Source: JBAZWE01 sp041658605 (lineage in GTDB: Bacteria; Actinomycetota; Thermoleophilia; BMS3ABIN01). Taken from it: a stretch of DNA of 64,000 nt. The position numbers and the translations under genes are program-made. Numbering within the stretch: the stretch's first letter is position 1; every line of letters begins with the position of its first letter. This document shows positions 15,145 to 24,099 of this stretch, piece by piece. Where the stretch lies: assembly GCA_041658605.1 (NCBI GenBank), contig JBAZZU010000008.1, positions 12,671-76,670 on the forward strand. Reading direction: 5' to 3'. Below the pieces are notes generated by a model. The model was not told the origin of the DNA, did not search any database, and saw nothing but the letters and a program-made list of their open reading frames with translations.

Positions 15145-17152
15145 TAATGAGTTACTAAAAGATACCTGGAATAAGGAAGACGTGGAAGAAGCAAAGAAAC
15201 TTCCCGGACCAATTCTTGTCGTAGGAGGGTCAGGATTTATCGGCGCGAGGCTTTTTTATAGTTTAGCCAACTGCAGAGATGATGTTTTTGCATGCTCAAA
15301 ATACGCCAAACAAAGCTGGAGGTTAAGTTTTGCAGATCCAGGCAAGGTAATTAACCTTAATATTTTAAACTTCGAATATTTGCAAAAAGTGATTGAAGAG
15401 CTGAATCCCAAAACAGTCTTTAACTTATCTTCTTACGGAGCATACTCTCGCCAAATGGATGTTGAGAAGATTCATACAACAAACTATATAGGCGCACTGA
15501 ACCTGGTCAGGGTGCTTATGGACTCCGGGTGTGAAGCGTTTGTTCAGGCAGGAACATCTTCCGAGTATGGCTTGAATTGTAAGGGACCATCCGAACAAGA
15601 CGAACTTATGCCAAATAGCGACTATGCTGCGTCTAAAGTTAGCACTTCATACTTATTGAAATATTATGGAAAAATTTTCAATTTCCCCTGTGTAAACTTG
15701 AGGCTGTACTCGGCATATGGTCCGTGGGAAGAAAGAGACCGTTTAATGCCGGTGTTAATCGCAAACGCACAACAAGGAAAATATCCCAACCTTGTTAATA
15801 AGCATATCTCCCGAGACTTTCTATTCATAGACGATTGCACCCGAGCTTTCATTAGGGCCGCTCACACCATATGTAAGACAAACCCCGGCATATCAGTAAA
15901 CATTGCCTCAGGTACAATGACTACATTAGAGGAAGTAGCCAATACTGCCAAAAAGATCTTTGATGTTAAAGAAAATCCAAAGTTTGGCTCTATGCAGAAT
16001 CGGAAATGGGATCTTGCCGATTGGTACGGTGATCCGTCTCTAGCAAAAGAATTGATGGGATGGGAATCAAGGGTGAAGTTCGAAGAGGGTCTGAAGTTGA
16101 GTATGGACTGGGAAATATCAGCCTCAAAGATATTGAAGTACGTTTCCGTCCCGACAAAAACAGAAAAAATCTCAGCCATAGTTGCTTGTTATAAGGACAG
16201 CGAATCGATACCAATACTTCATGAGAGGCTGACAGATACTTTTAAAAAGAGTGGGTATGATTATGAGATCATTTTTGTAAATGATTCAAGTCCCAACAAT
16301 GATGAGAATGTGATCCTTCAGCTTTCTGCCAATGATACACACGTGATAGGAATATCCCACTCTAGAAACTTTGGCTCTCAGTCAGCATTTATCAGTGGCA
16401 TGGAAGCGTCTTCAGGGGATGCTGTTGTTTTGATGGATGGTGACGGTCAGGATCCGCCGGAAATTGTACCTCTTTTTATAAAAAAATGGGAAGAAGGTTA
16501 TGAGATAGTTTATGGTGAGAGAATTAAGAGAGTTGCCCCTCTGTACATGAGGGCATTCTACAAACTCTTTTATAGAGTTTTTCGAAAATTATCTGACATT
16601 AACATTCCCTTGGATGCAGGCGACTTTTCATTGATTGACAGAAAAGCCGTCGGGCACTTGTTGCAATTCTCAGAAAAAGATGTCTTTCTGCGTGGTCTCC
16701 GGGCATGGGTGGGATTCAGGCAAATTGGGGTTCCATACGAACGACCGGAGAGACTATTTGGAATAAGCACGAATAGTTTCCAAAAAAATATTTGGTGGGC
16801 AAAGAAAGGTATCTTTTCTTTCAGCACCAAGCCGCTATATTACATCCAGCTGGTAGGCCTCCTCTTCTTTGTAGTTACCTTACTTTTAGGTTTTTATTAT
16901 TTGGTGAATTATTTTATTTATCCGCCGCAAGACGCTCGTGGTGTGACCACTATAGTAATGCTGATACTTGGGCTTGGAAGTATTCAGCTTATCTCTTTAA
17001 GCATCATAGGAGACTATGTCGGAAAAATCGTTGAAGAGGTCAAAAACAGACCCAAGTATATTAGAAACAAGGTCCTTTATCACGGAAAAACATATGAAAA
17101 AGACCAGGAAGTTCTGAAAATAATTGATGAGATTAAAGAAACAGGCAGCTAA
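15137..17152 (+). CDS. Fusion: NAD-dependent sugar epimerase/dehydratase + GT2 glycosyltransferase
   Basis: A 671-residue fusion of two normally separate enzymes. Residues ~20-330 form an extended short-chain dehydrogenase: a VVGGSGFIGARLF Rossmann motif, FNLSSYGAYS, a TSSEY motif and YAASK (catalytic Tyr-x3-Lys). Residues ~345-580 form a GT2 domain (ISAIVACYKDSESI, IIFVNDSSPNND, MDGDGQDPPE, then DAGDFSLIDRKAV), like dolichyl-phosphate or undecaprenyl-phosphate sugar transferases. Two membrane helices follow (about 575-600 and 615-640). It could make a nucleotide sugar and pass it straight to a lipid carrier. ATG 15137 overlaps the end of the transketolase gene. AT-rich, like its neighbours. 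Confidence 0.85.
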   Translation: MNNNELLKDTWNKEDVEEAKKLPGPILVVGGSGFIGARLFYSLANCRDDVFACSKYAKQSWRLSFADPGKVINLNILNFEYLQKVIEELNPKTVFNLSSYGAYSRQMDVEKIHTTNYIGALNLVRVLMDSGCEAFVQAGTSSEYGLNCKGPSEQDELMPNSDYAASKVSTSYLLKYYGKIFNFPCVNLRLYSAYGPWEERDRLMPVLIANAQQGKYPNLVNKHISRDFLFIDDCTRAFIRAAHTICKTNPGISVNIASGTMTTLEEVANTAKKIFDVKENPKFGSMQNRKWDLADWYGDPSLAKELMGWESRVKFEEGLKLSMDWEISASKILKYVSVPTKTEKISAIVACYKDSESIPILHERLTDTFKKSGYDYEIIFVNDSSPNNDENVILQLSANDTHVIGISHSRNFGSQSAFISGMEASSGDAVVLMDGDGQDPPEIVPLFIKKWEEGYEIVYGERIKRVAPLYMRAFYKLFYRVFRKLSDINIPLDAGDFSLIDRKAVGHLLQFSEKDVFLRGLRAWVGFRQIGVPYERPERLFGISTNSFQKNIWWAKKGIFSFSTKPLYYIQLVGLLFFVVTLLLGFYYLVNYFIYPPQDARGVTTIVMLILGLGSIQLISLSIIGDYVGKIVEEVKNRPKYIRNKVLYHGKTYEKDQEVLKIIDEIKETGS

Positions 17153-17378
17153 GATAGTTCGCAATATCTGAGGTGCTTGCGACGCGAACAGGCGCTAACT
17201 TAATCAGCATTCTTTTAGCTGGTATCAGCCAATCTGACCTGTACAAAATGAATGGTTTTGCACCAGCAGGGAGCCAATAAAGGCTGGAAGTGTCAGCGAT
17301 GTAGGCCGCCGTGTCCAGCTAAAGCATCAATGGAAACGGGGTAACTTCACCAATGATGATTGTTATAAGTCAAATACG
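17153..17378. other. Intergenic stretch, no gene seen
   Basis: 226 bases, less AT-rich than the flanking genes. It contains GAAACGGGGTA (17333-17343), which also occurs at 13405-13415 just before the first transketolase gene. I see no open frame, hairpin or promoter that I would support. Confidence 0.4.
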
Positions 17379-18101
17379 ATGATGCCAAGTATTAAAGATG
17401 ACAGAGGCTTTAATCAAGGATTCAAGCCATCAAGGGCGCTTGAGATAAGGACATCGAGGCGCTGTAACTTCATTGATAGCCAGATAATAAAAAGAAAAAG
17501 CATTGATATTCTAGAGATAGGTTGCGGAACCGGGGATCTTGCATACCTGCTGGCGAACAAGACTGGACAAAAAGTTTATGGAACTGACCTTTGCTCACCG
17601 TTTATTGAGGAAGCACAGAAAAAATATGCAACAGATAATCTTGAGTTTGCGATACTGGACTTTAATGATGTTGAAAACAACGAATATTTTCACGATAAAA
17701 AGTTTGACTATATAGTTGGCAACGGGATACTGCACCATCTCTACCATGATCTTGATGAAACTTTAAAAAACCTGAACTTCCTTTTAAAAAAAGACGGAAA
17801 GATTATTTTCCTTGAGCCAAACATTATTAATCCATACTGTCTTTTTATCTTTAAGACCAAGCTTGGACGAAAACTTGCTAATCTTGAACCAGCAGAGATG
17901 GCTTTTACAAAAAAGTTTATTACTGAAAAATTAGCCAGCAGCAAATTTTCGGAAATTTCTGTTCAACACAAAGATTTTTTGCTGCCGGTTACTCCAGGTT
18001 TCCTTATTAAGCTAGTGATTCTGCTCGGCAGAGTGTTAGAAAATATACCCCTGCTAAATAAACTATCGCAATCTATTTATATTACAGCCAGGAAAGTATA
18101 A
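17379..18101 (+). CDS. Class I SAM-dependent methyltransferase, AT-rich
   Basis: A 240-residue methyltransferase with motif I ILEIGCGTGDLAYLL, an acidic YGTDLCSPFIEEA stretch, FDYIVGNGILHHLYHD (motif II/III) and KKDGKIIFLEPN. The GNGILHHL and EPN features resemble type-11/12 methyltransferases seen in glycan and lipid loci. A hydrophobic patch near the C-terminus (residues ~200-225) may touch the membrane. It shares the low GC of the transketolase block. Likely role: methyl decoration of the surface glycan; substrate unknown. Confidence 0.8.
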   Translation: MMPSIKDDRGFNQGFKPSRALEIRTSRRCNFIDSQIIKRKSIDILEIGCGTGDLAYLLANKTGQKVYGTDLCSPFIEEAQKKYATDNLEFAILDFNDVENNEYFHDKKFDYIVGNGILHHLYHDLDETLKNLNFLLKKDGKIIFLEPNIINPYCLFIFKTKLGRKLANLEPAEMAFTKKFITEKLASSKFSEISVQHKDFLLPVTPGFLIKLVILLGRVLENIPLLNKLSQSIYITARKV

Positions 18102-18253
18102 TAATTTACAAATTACCAGAGGATTACCGTCGCAGTCAGCGCATGGAAACCAGCTGTTGATGTATGGCCCAGCCGTGATGTAATATTATATTACGATTAA
18201 TGCTTACTTTCGACAACTGACAAGCGAGTTCGGAATGAATCGTTTTCATACTC

Positions 18254-20176
18254 TTGTCGAAATCAACTTTGGGATTGAGGACTTTGACCAGCAGGCTTTC
18301 CACCAAAGAACAATCAAAGGGCAAAGCTAAAGACAAGACGCCTGGCGATACACAAATCAGCTTATCAAGTGATTCAAAAGTAAAAACTGCAACTGTTTAC
18401 GCTGCTACCTTAGCGGCGTGTTTGTTGGCGACGGTATGGGTATTAAAGCTTTGGAAAGCTGACCTGTCTGTCCCCTTTGCAAATGGAGGCGACGCGCTGG
18501 TCAACAGCGTATTGATCAAGGGGATCATCGATAATGGCTGGTATCTTTACAACAACTATCTCGGGGCACCCGCCGGGTTTGCAATGGCTGATTTTCCTAC
18601 CACGGACAATCTCCATTTCTTCCTCATCAAAGTAATTTCCCTGTTTACCGGCAATTTTGCGGTCACGATGAATATCTTTTTTCTGTCCACCTTTCCCCTG
18701 ACCACAGTCTCTTCCCTGTTTGTATTCAGGAAGCTGAATATATCCTATCCCACAGCGATATTCGGGAGCCTGATCTACACATTCCTGCCATACCATCTTT
18801 TCCGGGGCGAGGGGCATTTATTCCTGTCTGCAATTTATGTAATACCTCTAACATCGCTGTTGATCCTGCGGATCGGTTCTGAAACACCGCCATTTATCAA
18901 GCACGAAATGAATAACAGAGAGACATATGACTTCTGGAGCTTCAGAACGATCGGCTTCGTTCTCGTGGCCTTGCTGACGGGGTCGGCCGGTACTTATTAT
19001 ACCTTTTTTGCCTGTTTTTTTCTGATAGCCGCCGGTGCCTATGCCGCCTACAGGCGCAAATCCCTTAAACGGTTAATCGTGGCGGTAATTGCCGTCGGGA
19101 TTATCGGCTTCGTCTTTCTCGTCAATTATTCACCAAGTTATTCATACCAGAATAAATATGGCAAGAACGAAGCAGCCGCCATGCGTTATCCAATCGAGTC
19201 AGAGATCTTTGGCATGACTGTCAGTCAGCTGGTACTGCCGATTACTGGTCACCGGGTAGGTTTCCTGGCTGACTTTAAAGCCGAGCAACTCAAGGAGGGA
19301 GTGTATAAGGGTGCAAGGTTTTACTTTGTCAATGAGAACGATAATTCCTCTTTGGGTTTGATCGGCAGCATCGGATTATTGTTTTCACTCGGGTGGCTGA
19401 TTTTCGCCAGAAGGCGTGACACTGATAAATTACAGATGGACCTGCCTATGTTGGACACCCTGGGTGTGCTGAATCTTCTGGGGATCCTGCTGGCTACGGT
19501 GGGCGGGTTTAGTTTGATATTCGCAATGCTTGTTTCACCCTCCATTCGCTCGTATAACCGGATCAGTCCATATATCGCCTTTTTCTCCATTATGGTTGTG
19601 CTGGTGATTCTGGAAGGCCTGCGGCGGAAATACGTCAAGACCAGAGAGAGAAGCCTGATCTTCTACTTGATTCTGGTGTCGATTCTCATGTTGGGGATTC
19701 TTGATCAGACCAGCAACAGCATGGTGTCAATGTACAATGTTAACGGTAAGGCTTTCGCTAGCGACGAGGCCTTTATAAATAAAATTGAGAACGAAATGCC
19801 GGACCAGGCGCAAATATTTCAGTTACCTTACATGGCGTTTCCCGAAAGCGGGCCGGTCAACAGAATGCCGGGTTACGACCACTTCCGCGCGTATCTGCAC
19901 TCCAGCAAGCTACGCTGGAGTTACGGGGTAATAAAAGGCCGCAAAGGCGATCTGTGGCAAAGAAACGTCTCTGTTGAGCCAACCAATATGCTCATCCGGG
20001 ATCTCATTGCAGCTGGCTTCAGTGGCATCTACATCGACAGGGCCGGGTACACGGACAAAGCCGCAAGGATCGAACAGGAACTGGAAACGGCATTAAACGT
20101 GAAGCCTCTGGCCAACGCTGAAAATACGCTGCTGTTTTTTAATATGACCGATTATGCTAATAACACGAAACCCTGA
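18254..20176 (+). CDS. Large multi-pass membrane protein, GT-C/YfhO-like
   Basis: About 640 residues with roughly 11-13 hydrophobic helices between residues 47 and ~500 and a hydrophilic extracytoplasmic C-terminal part. The early stretch FANGGDALVNSVLIKGII and the following YLGAPAGFAMADFPTTDN resemble the first outer loop of GT-C-like sugar transferases, and the layout resembles YfhO-type glycosylation proteins. These use lipid-linked sugars on the outer face. No ATG exists near the N-terminus; the first usable codon is TTG 18254 without a clear ribosome site, so the true start is uncertain. GC rises again through this gene, marking the end of the AT-rich block. Confidence 0.6.
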   Translation: MSKSTLGLRTLTSRLSTKEQSKGKAKDKTPGDTQISLSSDSKVKTATVYAATLAACLLATVWVLKLWKADLSVPFANGGDALVNSVLIKGIIDNGWYLYNNYLGAPAGFAMADFPTTDNLHFFLIKVISLFTGNFAVTMNIFFLSTFPLTTVSSLFVFRKLNISYPTAIFGSLIYTFLPYHLFRGEGHLFLSAIYVIPLTSLLILRIGSETPPFIKHEMNNRETYDFWSFRTIGFVLVALLTGSAGTYYTFFACFFLIAAGAYAAYRRKSLKRLIVAVIAVGIIGFVFLVNYSPSYSYQNKYGKNEAAAMRYPIESEIFGMTVSQLVLPITGHRVGFLADFKAEQLKEGVYKGARFYFVNENDNSSLGLIGSIGLLFSLGWLIFARRRDTDKLQMDLPMLDTLGVLNLLGILLATVGGFSLIFAMLVSPSIRSYNRISPYIAFFSIMVVLVILEGLRRKYVKTRERSLIFYLILVSILMLGILDQTSNSMVSMYNVNGKAFASDEAFINKIENEMPDQAQIFQLPYMAFPESGPVNRMPGYDHFRAYLHSSKLRWSYGVIKGRKGDLWQRNVSVEPTNMLIRDLIAAGFSGIYIDRAGYTDKAARIEQELETALNVKPLANAENTLLFFNMTDYANNTKP

Positions 20177-20253
20177 TCGGAATAGGCCTTGACACGCAGG
20201 ATATTCGGTGAAATGCAAAACCCCTTGTATGGGATTGGCGGTTCATGGTGTCA

Positions 20254-20706
20254 TTAACCGGCCTGGACAGTGATACTGAAAACCGTCGCCGACTGCTCAT
20301 TGGCGGGGCTCATATAGTTCAGCTTCAGCTCACTGTCTCCCGGTTTTACCGCTTTGAAGGTGAAGGTGGTCGTGCCTCCGGAACCGACCCGCTGTTCGAT
20401 ATTCGGATCTGCTATATATACCGGTGGTCCGGACTGCTGGAGACGGGCAGCGTCCACTGATGCTACCTCCCAGTGGTATCCGGTGGTCACGTTACTTTTC
20501 AGGGTGACCTCAAGTGTGCTGCCGGCATCGAGCTTCACTGTCTGGCCCGTAATGGCTTCCGTTATCTTTACGGTTCCGGTGCTGGTTTTGGCTGATGATG
20601 AAGTAGATGAAGAGGCTGATGTTGGCGATGTTAAAGTGTCATCACCACAACCCGCGACGGCCAGGGACAATATGAATAATATCAGCAGCTTTTTCATAAT
20701 GGACAT
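20254..20706 (-). CDS. Chagasin-like (I42 family) protease-inhibitor lipoprotein
   Basis: A 150-residue protein with a lipoprotein signal (MKKLLILFILSLAVAGC, lipobox VAGC), a Ser/Thr-rich linker and one chagasin domain. Its three binding loops are recognisable: SNVTTGYHW (family NPTTGY/F), GSGGTTTFTFKAVKPG (GxGG and the following strand) and a degenerate third loop in place of RPW (NYMSP). Chagasin-family proteins block papain-like cysteine proteases. Being lipid-anchored, it would act outside the membrane. The missing third-loop motif makes inhibition less certain. GGGGGG lies just before the ATG. Confidence 0.82.
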   Translation of the reverse strand: MSIMKKLLILFILSLAVAGCGDDTLTSPTSASSSTSSSAKTSTGTVKITEAITGQTVKLDAGSTLEVTLKSNVTTGYHWEVASVDAARLQQSGPPVYIADPNIEQRVGSGGTTTFTFKAVKPGDSELKLNYMSPANEQSATVFSITVQAG

Positions 20707-20862
20707 TTTCCCCCCTTTTTTCTAATGATAGTCATATTTATATCGAAGTTGAAGAACAAAGTGCCAGGCATCGCCTGTGTATAATTCTTTATGAGCGCCA
20801 GGAATACGTATCGAAGAACGAAGCTCCGTGTTCGAGATGGAAGTCAAACGACGCGGCATAAT

Positions 20863-20890
20863 GGAAAAGCTCCCGTGCGGGAGCTTTTCC
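20863..20890 (-). terminator. Intrinsic terminator (bidirectional) after DUF5684-like gene
   Basis: GGAAAAGCTCCCG (20863-20875) and CGGGAGCTTTTCC (20878-20890) form a perfect 13-bp stem with a 2-base loop; the A/T run is within the stem. It lies 23 bases past the stop of the minus-strand gene. Confidence 0.8.
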
Positions 20891-20912
20891 TGTACTGTCC
20901 TGTTTGGGGTGG

Positions 20913-21299
20913 CTAAGCGTGGTGTATCGGTCTTCCCGTATGCATCCCGCCGCTCTCAGTGAACGCCAGGAGTATCGGGACTATCACATTCGCGATCGGC
21001 ACGAGCATCAGGACTCCAAGCCAGCCGCTCCTGTCCCTGGCCTCGGCGATCTTCCACCAGAGCACTATCATAAAGATGAAGTTGACTACCGGCACAAAGA
21101 CAAGCAGCACCAGTACTCCCGAATAGCCGACCATCTTGCACATCAGGTAGAAGTTCGCGACGGGGACAAACGCCAGCCACGAGTGTGGCGTTCCCAGCTT
21201 GTTGGCGATCGTCATCAGGCAGAAAGCCAGCAGCAAATACATAACAAGTGATGACGCGATTCCCGGCACGCTCATAGCAAATTCATTTAACGATTCCAT
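20913..21299 (-). CDS. DUF5684-type small membrane protein
   Basis: A 128-residue protein with four hydrophobic helices and short loops. It carries the pattern ANKLGTPHSWLAFVPVANFY, then WWKIAEARDRSGWLGVLMLV and PIANVIVPILLAF. This repeated W-L-a-F/L-V-P-V/I-A-N pattern is that of DUF5684/signal-peptidase-like small proteins. Function unknown. It is followed by a bidirectional terminator. Confidence 0.6.
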   Translation of the reverse strand: MESLNEFAMSVPGIASSLVMYLLLAFCLMTIANKLGTPHSWLAFVPVANFYLMCKMVGYSGVLVLLVFVPVVNFIFMIVLWWKIAEARDRSGWLGVLMLVPIANVIVPILLAFTESGGMHTGRPIHHA

Positions 21300-21467
21300 C
21301 TCTGCTCCCTTCCAAACAATTTTTAGCCGGCGTGATCCGAACGGCTACTGTCCATAATCTTTGCTTCGACTCCGCGGACTATTTGTGTAGTCATTCCGAC
21401 TAGTGGAAAGTCCTGATATTTGACTTTCCTACTTTTTTGAATAAATCGCGGGGGCAAAAACGGCATG

Positions 21468-21490
21468 AAAAAAGCCCCCGTGCGGGAGCC
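21468..21490 (-). terminator. Intrinsic terminator of rpmB
   Basis: On the minus strand GGCTCCCG, a short loop, CGGGGGCT and then six T. It lies 28 bases after the rpmB stop. Confidence 0.8.
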
Positions 21491-21518
21491 TGGTTTTTCA
21501 TGTGTTATGGCGGTAAGG

Positions 21519-21728
21519 TCAGACCGCTCTGGGCACCTTGCCGGCTTTTTGCACCTTGCCGGCGCTGATGCACTTGGCGCAGACATAAGCGCGTTTGGGA
21601 GCGCCGTTCTCGACGATGCGGATTTTCTGCAGGTTCGGATCGAACCGGCGCCGTGTGGCGCGGTTGGAGTGGCTGCGATTATTGCCGTAGCCGGGCTTCT
21701 TGCCGCAAACTGTGCATACTTTCGACAT
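21519..21728 (-). CDS. rpmB: 50S ribosomal protein L28
   Basis: A 69-residue ribosomal protein of the zinc-binding (C+) type: VCTVCGKKPGYGNNRSHSN near the N-terminus and YVCAKCISAG near the C-terminus supply the two Cys pairs. RRRFDPNLQKIRIV is the L28 core. In many Actinomycetota and Firmicutes rpmB stands next to recG, as here, though it is divergent from recG. It has its own terminator. Confidence 0.95.
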   Translation of the reverse strand: MSKVCTVCGKKPGYGNNRSHSNRATRRRFDPNLQKIRIVENGAPKRAYVCAKCISAGKVQKAGKVPRAV

Positions 21729-21790
21729 GATATTCCTCTTGGATTAAGTGTATGGGCTTTCCTGACACCAAAAATCAGATCCTTCGCTGC

Positions 21791-21849
21791 GCTCAGGATG
21801 ACAATCATCAGTCGCTCAGGATGACATGCGCCGGGTGCTCAGGATGACA
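21791..21849. repeat. Three direct repeats of GCTCAGGATGACA, 23-bp period
   Basis: Copies start at 21791, 21814 and 21837, exactly 23 bases apart, each 13 bases long with variable 10-base spacers. The first is extended on its left by GATCCTTCGCTGC. The array lies between the divergent rpmB and recG genes. Related copies (CTCAGAATGACA, with GATTCTTCG on the left) appear at 32405-32524. It looks like a dispersed genomic repeat family rather than an operator, but the exact spacing is notable. Confidence 0.75.
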
Positions 21850-21929
21850 GTCGCTCAACCTGTCTTCTTGCTCTTTGCACAAGGCGTCATTATGCTATAG
21901 CAGCAACTTAATTGCAAGAAGGGGAGGTT

Positions 21930-24098
21930 ATGAGCCGAGCCCGGTGCCTGCATCCGTTTGCCAGGTCCGCTACCGTTGAACCAGTCAAGCTACCCCGTAC
22001 CTCAAAAACAAGTTTTAATCCTCCCGATCTCGACGAACCTCTCACAAAACTTCCTGGCGTTGGTCCGGCGCTGGCCCGCGAAGCGGCAAAACTGGGTCTG
22101 CGCACGCTGGGTGACCTGCTCTTTCATTTCCCTCATCGCCACGAGGATTTCACACATCAGAAGCGGATCGGCGAACTGAAGTGGGGGGAGGAGGCGACGG
22201 TGCGCTGTATCCTTAAGAGCATCGCCCTGCAGCGGACGCAGCGGCGCAACCTCAACCTCGTGAAGGCGGTCGTCGGCGATGAGACCGGCTATATGGAAGC
22301 AGTCTGGTTCAACCAGGGTTACCTGGCAGAGCTGCTGTCGCCGGGCGACGAGCTGTTATTGCGAGGACGTTATGAGGGTGGCGGCAGGAGCGTTTTCCGG
22401 ATCAGCGGCCACGAGGTCCTCGGCAGGGAGGAGGCCGGCCTGCACACCAGCGGTTTCGTTCCTGTCTATCACACTACCGAGAAGATATCAGTCAAGAGGC
22501 TGCGGGGGTGGCTAGGGAAAGTCAGGCATCTTGCCGCCATGCTGGCGGACCCACTCCCGTCATCGCTGCGCGCATCGATGATGCTGCCGCAACGCTCCGA
22601 CGCCGTCACGGCGATGCATTTCCCCAGGAACCTCGAAGAATATCAACAGGCGGAGCAGCGGCTGATCTTCGAGGAGCTGTTCCTGATGCAGGTCGGGTTG
22701 CTGGCGCATCGGCGCAATTACGAGCGCGCGCGCCGCGGCGCGCGGCTTGGTCCGGCCGGTGAGCTGACGGATGGTTTCACGGGCGGCCTGCCATTTAATC
22801 TGACCGATGACCAGTCGCGCGTATGTGAAGAGATCTCCGAAGACCTGCAGCGCGAGATCCCGATGCAGCGGCTGCTTCAGGGCGACGTCGGCTCGGGCAA
22901 GACGGTCGTCGCGGTCTACACGATGCTGAGGGCGGTTGAGGACGGCCGCCAGGCGGCCCTCATGGCGCCCACTGAAGTACTGGCCGAGCAGCATTACTTC
23001 AACCTGGAGCGGATGCTCGCGGGGGCCGGTATTCGCCTCGCGTTCCTCTCCGGCCGGCTCAAGGCAGCGGAGCGTGGCCGGTTGCTGGAGGAGATCGCCG
23101 CCGGAGAGATAGATATAGCCGTTGGCACCCATGCCCTGATTCAGAAGGATGTCGAGTTTCCCGCGCTGGCGGTCGTGGTCGTCGACGAACAGCATCGTTT
23201 CGGCGTCAGGCAGCGTGAGGAGCTGGCGGACAAGGCCACCCGCGGCGGCGTCACCCCACACGTGCTTCATATGACGGCGACGCCGATCCCGCGGACGCTC
23301 GCGTTGACCCTCTATGGAGACCTCGAGGTGAGCACGATATTCTCGCTGCCCGCCGGGCGGCGAGAAATAAATACATGGCTGGTGCCGGAGGTCAAGCGCT
23401 CCGGGGCCTATGGATACATACGCGAGCAGCTGGACGCGGGAAGGCAGTGTTTCGTGGTCTGTCCGCTGATTGAGGATTCAGAGGTCCTGGAGGCGAGGGC
23501 CGTCGAGAGTGAAGCCGGGAAGCTGGCCGCCGGGGAATTCAGGGGATATACACTGGCGGTGCTGCATGGGCAGATGCCGGCGCAGGACAAACGGGAGACG
23601 ATGCGCCGCTTCGTGGCGGGAGAGGTACAGGTGATGGTTTCTACAACCGTGATCGAGGTCGGCGTCGATGTTCCAAACGCTACCGTGATGATGGTGGAGG
23701 AGGCCGACCGCTTCGGCCTCGCCCAGCTTCATCAGCTGCGGGGACGGGTCGGCAGGGGCGAGCACGATTCGTGCTGCCTGCTTTTTGGCGATCCGAAAAC
23801 CGAACAGGCGGTCCAGCGGCTCGACGCCATGAAAACGACGGCCGATGGTTTCAGGCTTGCGGACATGGACCTGGAGATAAGGGGAGAGGGCCAGCTTTTC
23901 GGCGCGCGCCAGTCAGGACTTCCTGACTTGAAGCTTGCCAGGCTGACAAGGGACCAGGAAGTGCTGAAGGCCGCCAGGCAGCGCGCGGCAGAGCTGGTCG
24001 AGACCGACCCCGAGATCAAACTGCCCGAAAACGCTCTGCTCAAGGACGAGATAGAACGGGTGTTTGGAGATTCGGTCGAATGGTTGAGGAGAGTATGA
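21930..24098 (+). CDS. recG: ATP-dependent DNA helicase RecG
   Basis: A 722-residue helicase that reverses stalled replication forks and processes branched DNA. It has the wedge/OB domain (LTKLPGVGPALAREAAKLGL, RYEGGGRSVFRISGHE), Walker A GDVGSGKT near residue 317, the DEQH box VVDEQHRFGVRQRE near 419, HMTATPIPRTL (motif III), STTVIEVGVDVPNAT and QLRGRVGRG (motifs V and VI), and the C-terminal LARLTRDQEVLKAAR. The start is ATG 21930, preceded by AAGGGGAGG; the frame also runs from a TTG 18 bases upstream. It is one base from rsmD and heads the recG-rsmD-coaD run. Confidence 0.96.
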   Translation: MSRARCLHPFARSATVEPVKLPRTSKTSFNPPDLDEPLTKLPGVGPALAREAAKLGLRTLGDLLFHFPHRHEDFTHQKRIGELKWGEEATVRCILKSIALQRTQRRNLNLVKAVVGDETGYMEAVWFNQGYLAELLSPGDELLLRGRYEGGGRSVFRISGHEVLGREEAGLHTSGFVPVYHTTEKISVKRLRGWLGKVRHLAAMLADPLPSSLRASMMLPQRSDAVTAMHFPRNLEEYQQAEQRLIFEELFLMQVGLLAHRRNYERARRGARLGPAGELTDGFTGGLPFNLTDDQSRVCEEISEDLQREIPMQRLLQGDVGSGKTVVAVYTMLRAVEDGRQAALMAPTEVLAEQHYFNLERMLAGAGIRLAFLSGRLKAAERGRLLEEIAAGEIDIAVGTHALIQKDVEFPALAVVVVDEQHRFGVRQREELADKATRGGVTPHVLHMTATPIPRTLALTLYGDLEVSTIFSLPAGRREINTWLVPEVKRSGAYGYIREQLDAGRQCFVVCPLIEDSEVLEARAVESEAGKLAAGEFRGYTLAVLHGQMPAQDKRETMRRFVAGEVQVMVSTTVIEVGVDVPNATVMMVEEADRFGLAQLHQLRGRVGRGEHDSCCLLFGDPKTEQAVQRLDAMKTTADGFRLADMDLEIRGEGQLFGARQSGLPDLKLARLTRDQEVLKAARQRAAELVETDPEIKLPENALLKDEIERVFGDSVEWLRRV

Positions 24099-24099
24099 T

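Noticed and set aside
13405..17343. GAAACGGGGTA at 13405 and 17333 as island borders or attachment sites.
   Set aside because: An 11-base match is expected by chance many times in 64 kb; the flanks do not match and the second copy lies inside the block.
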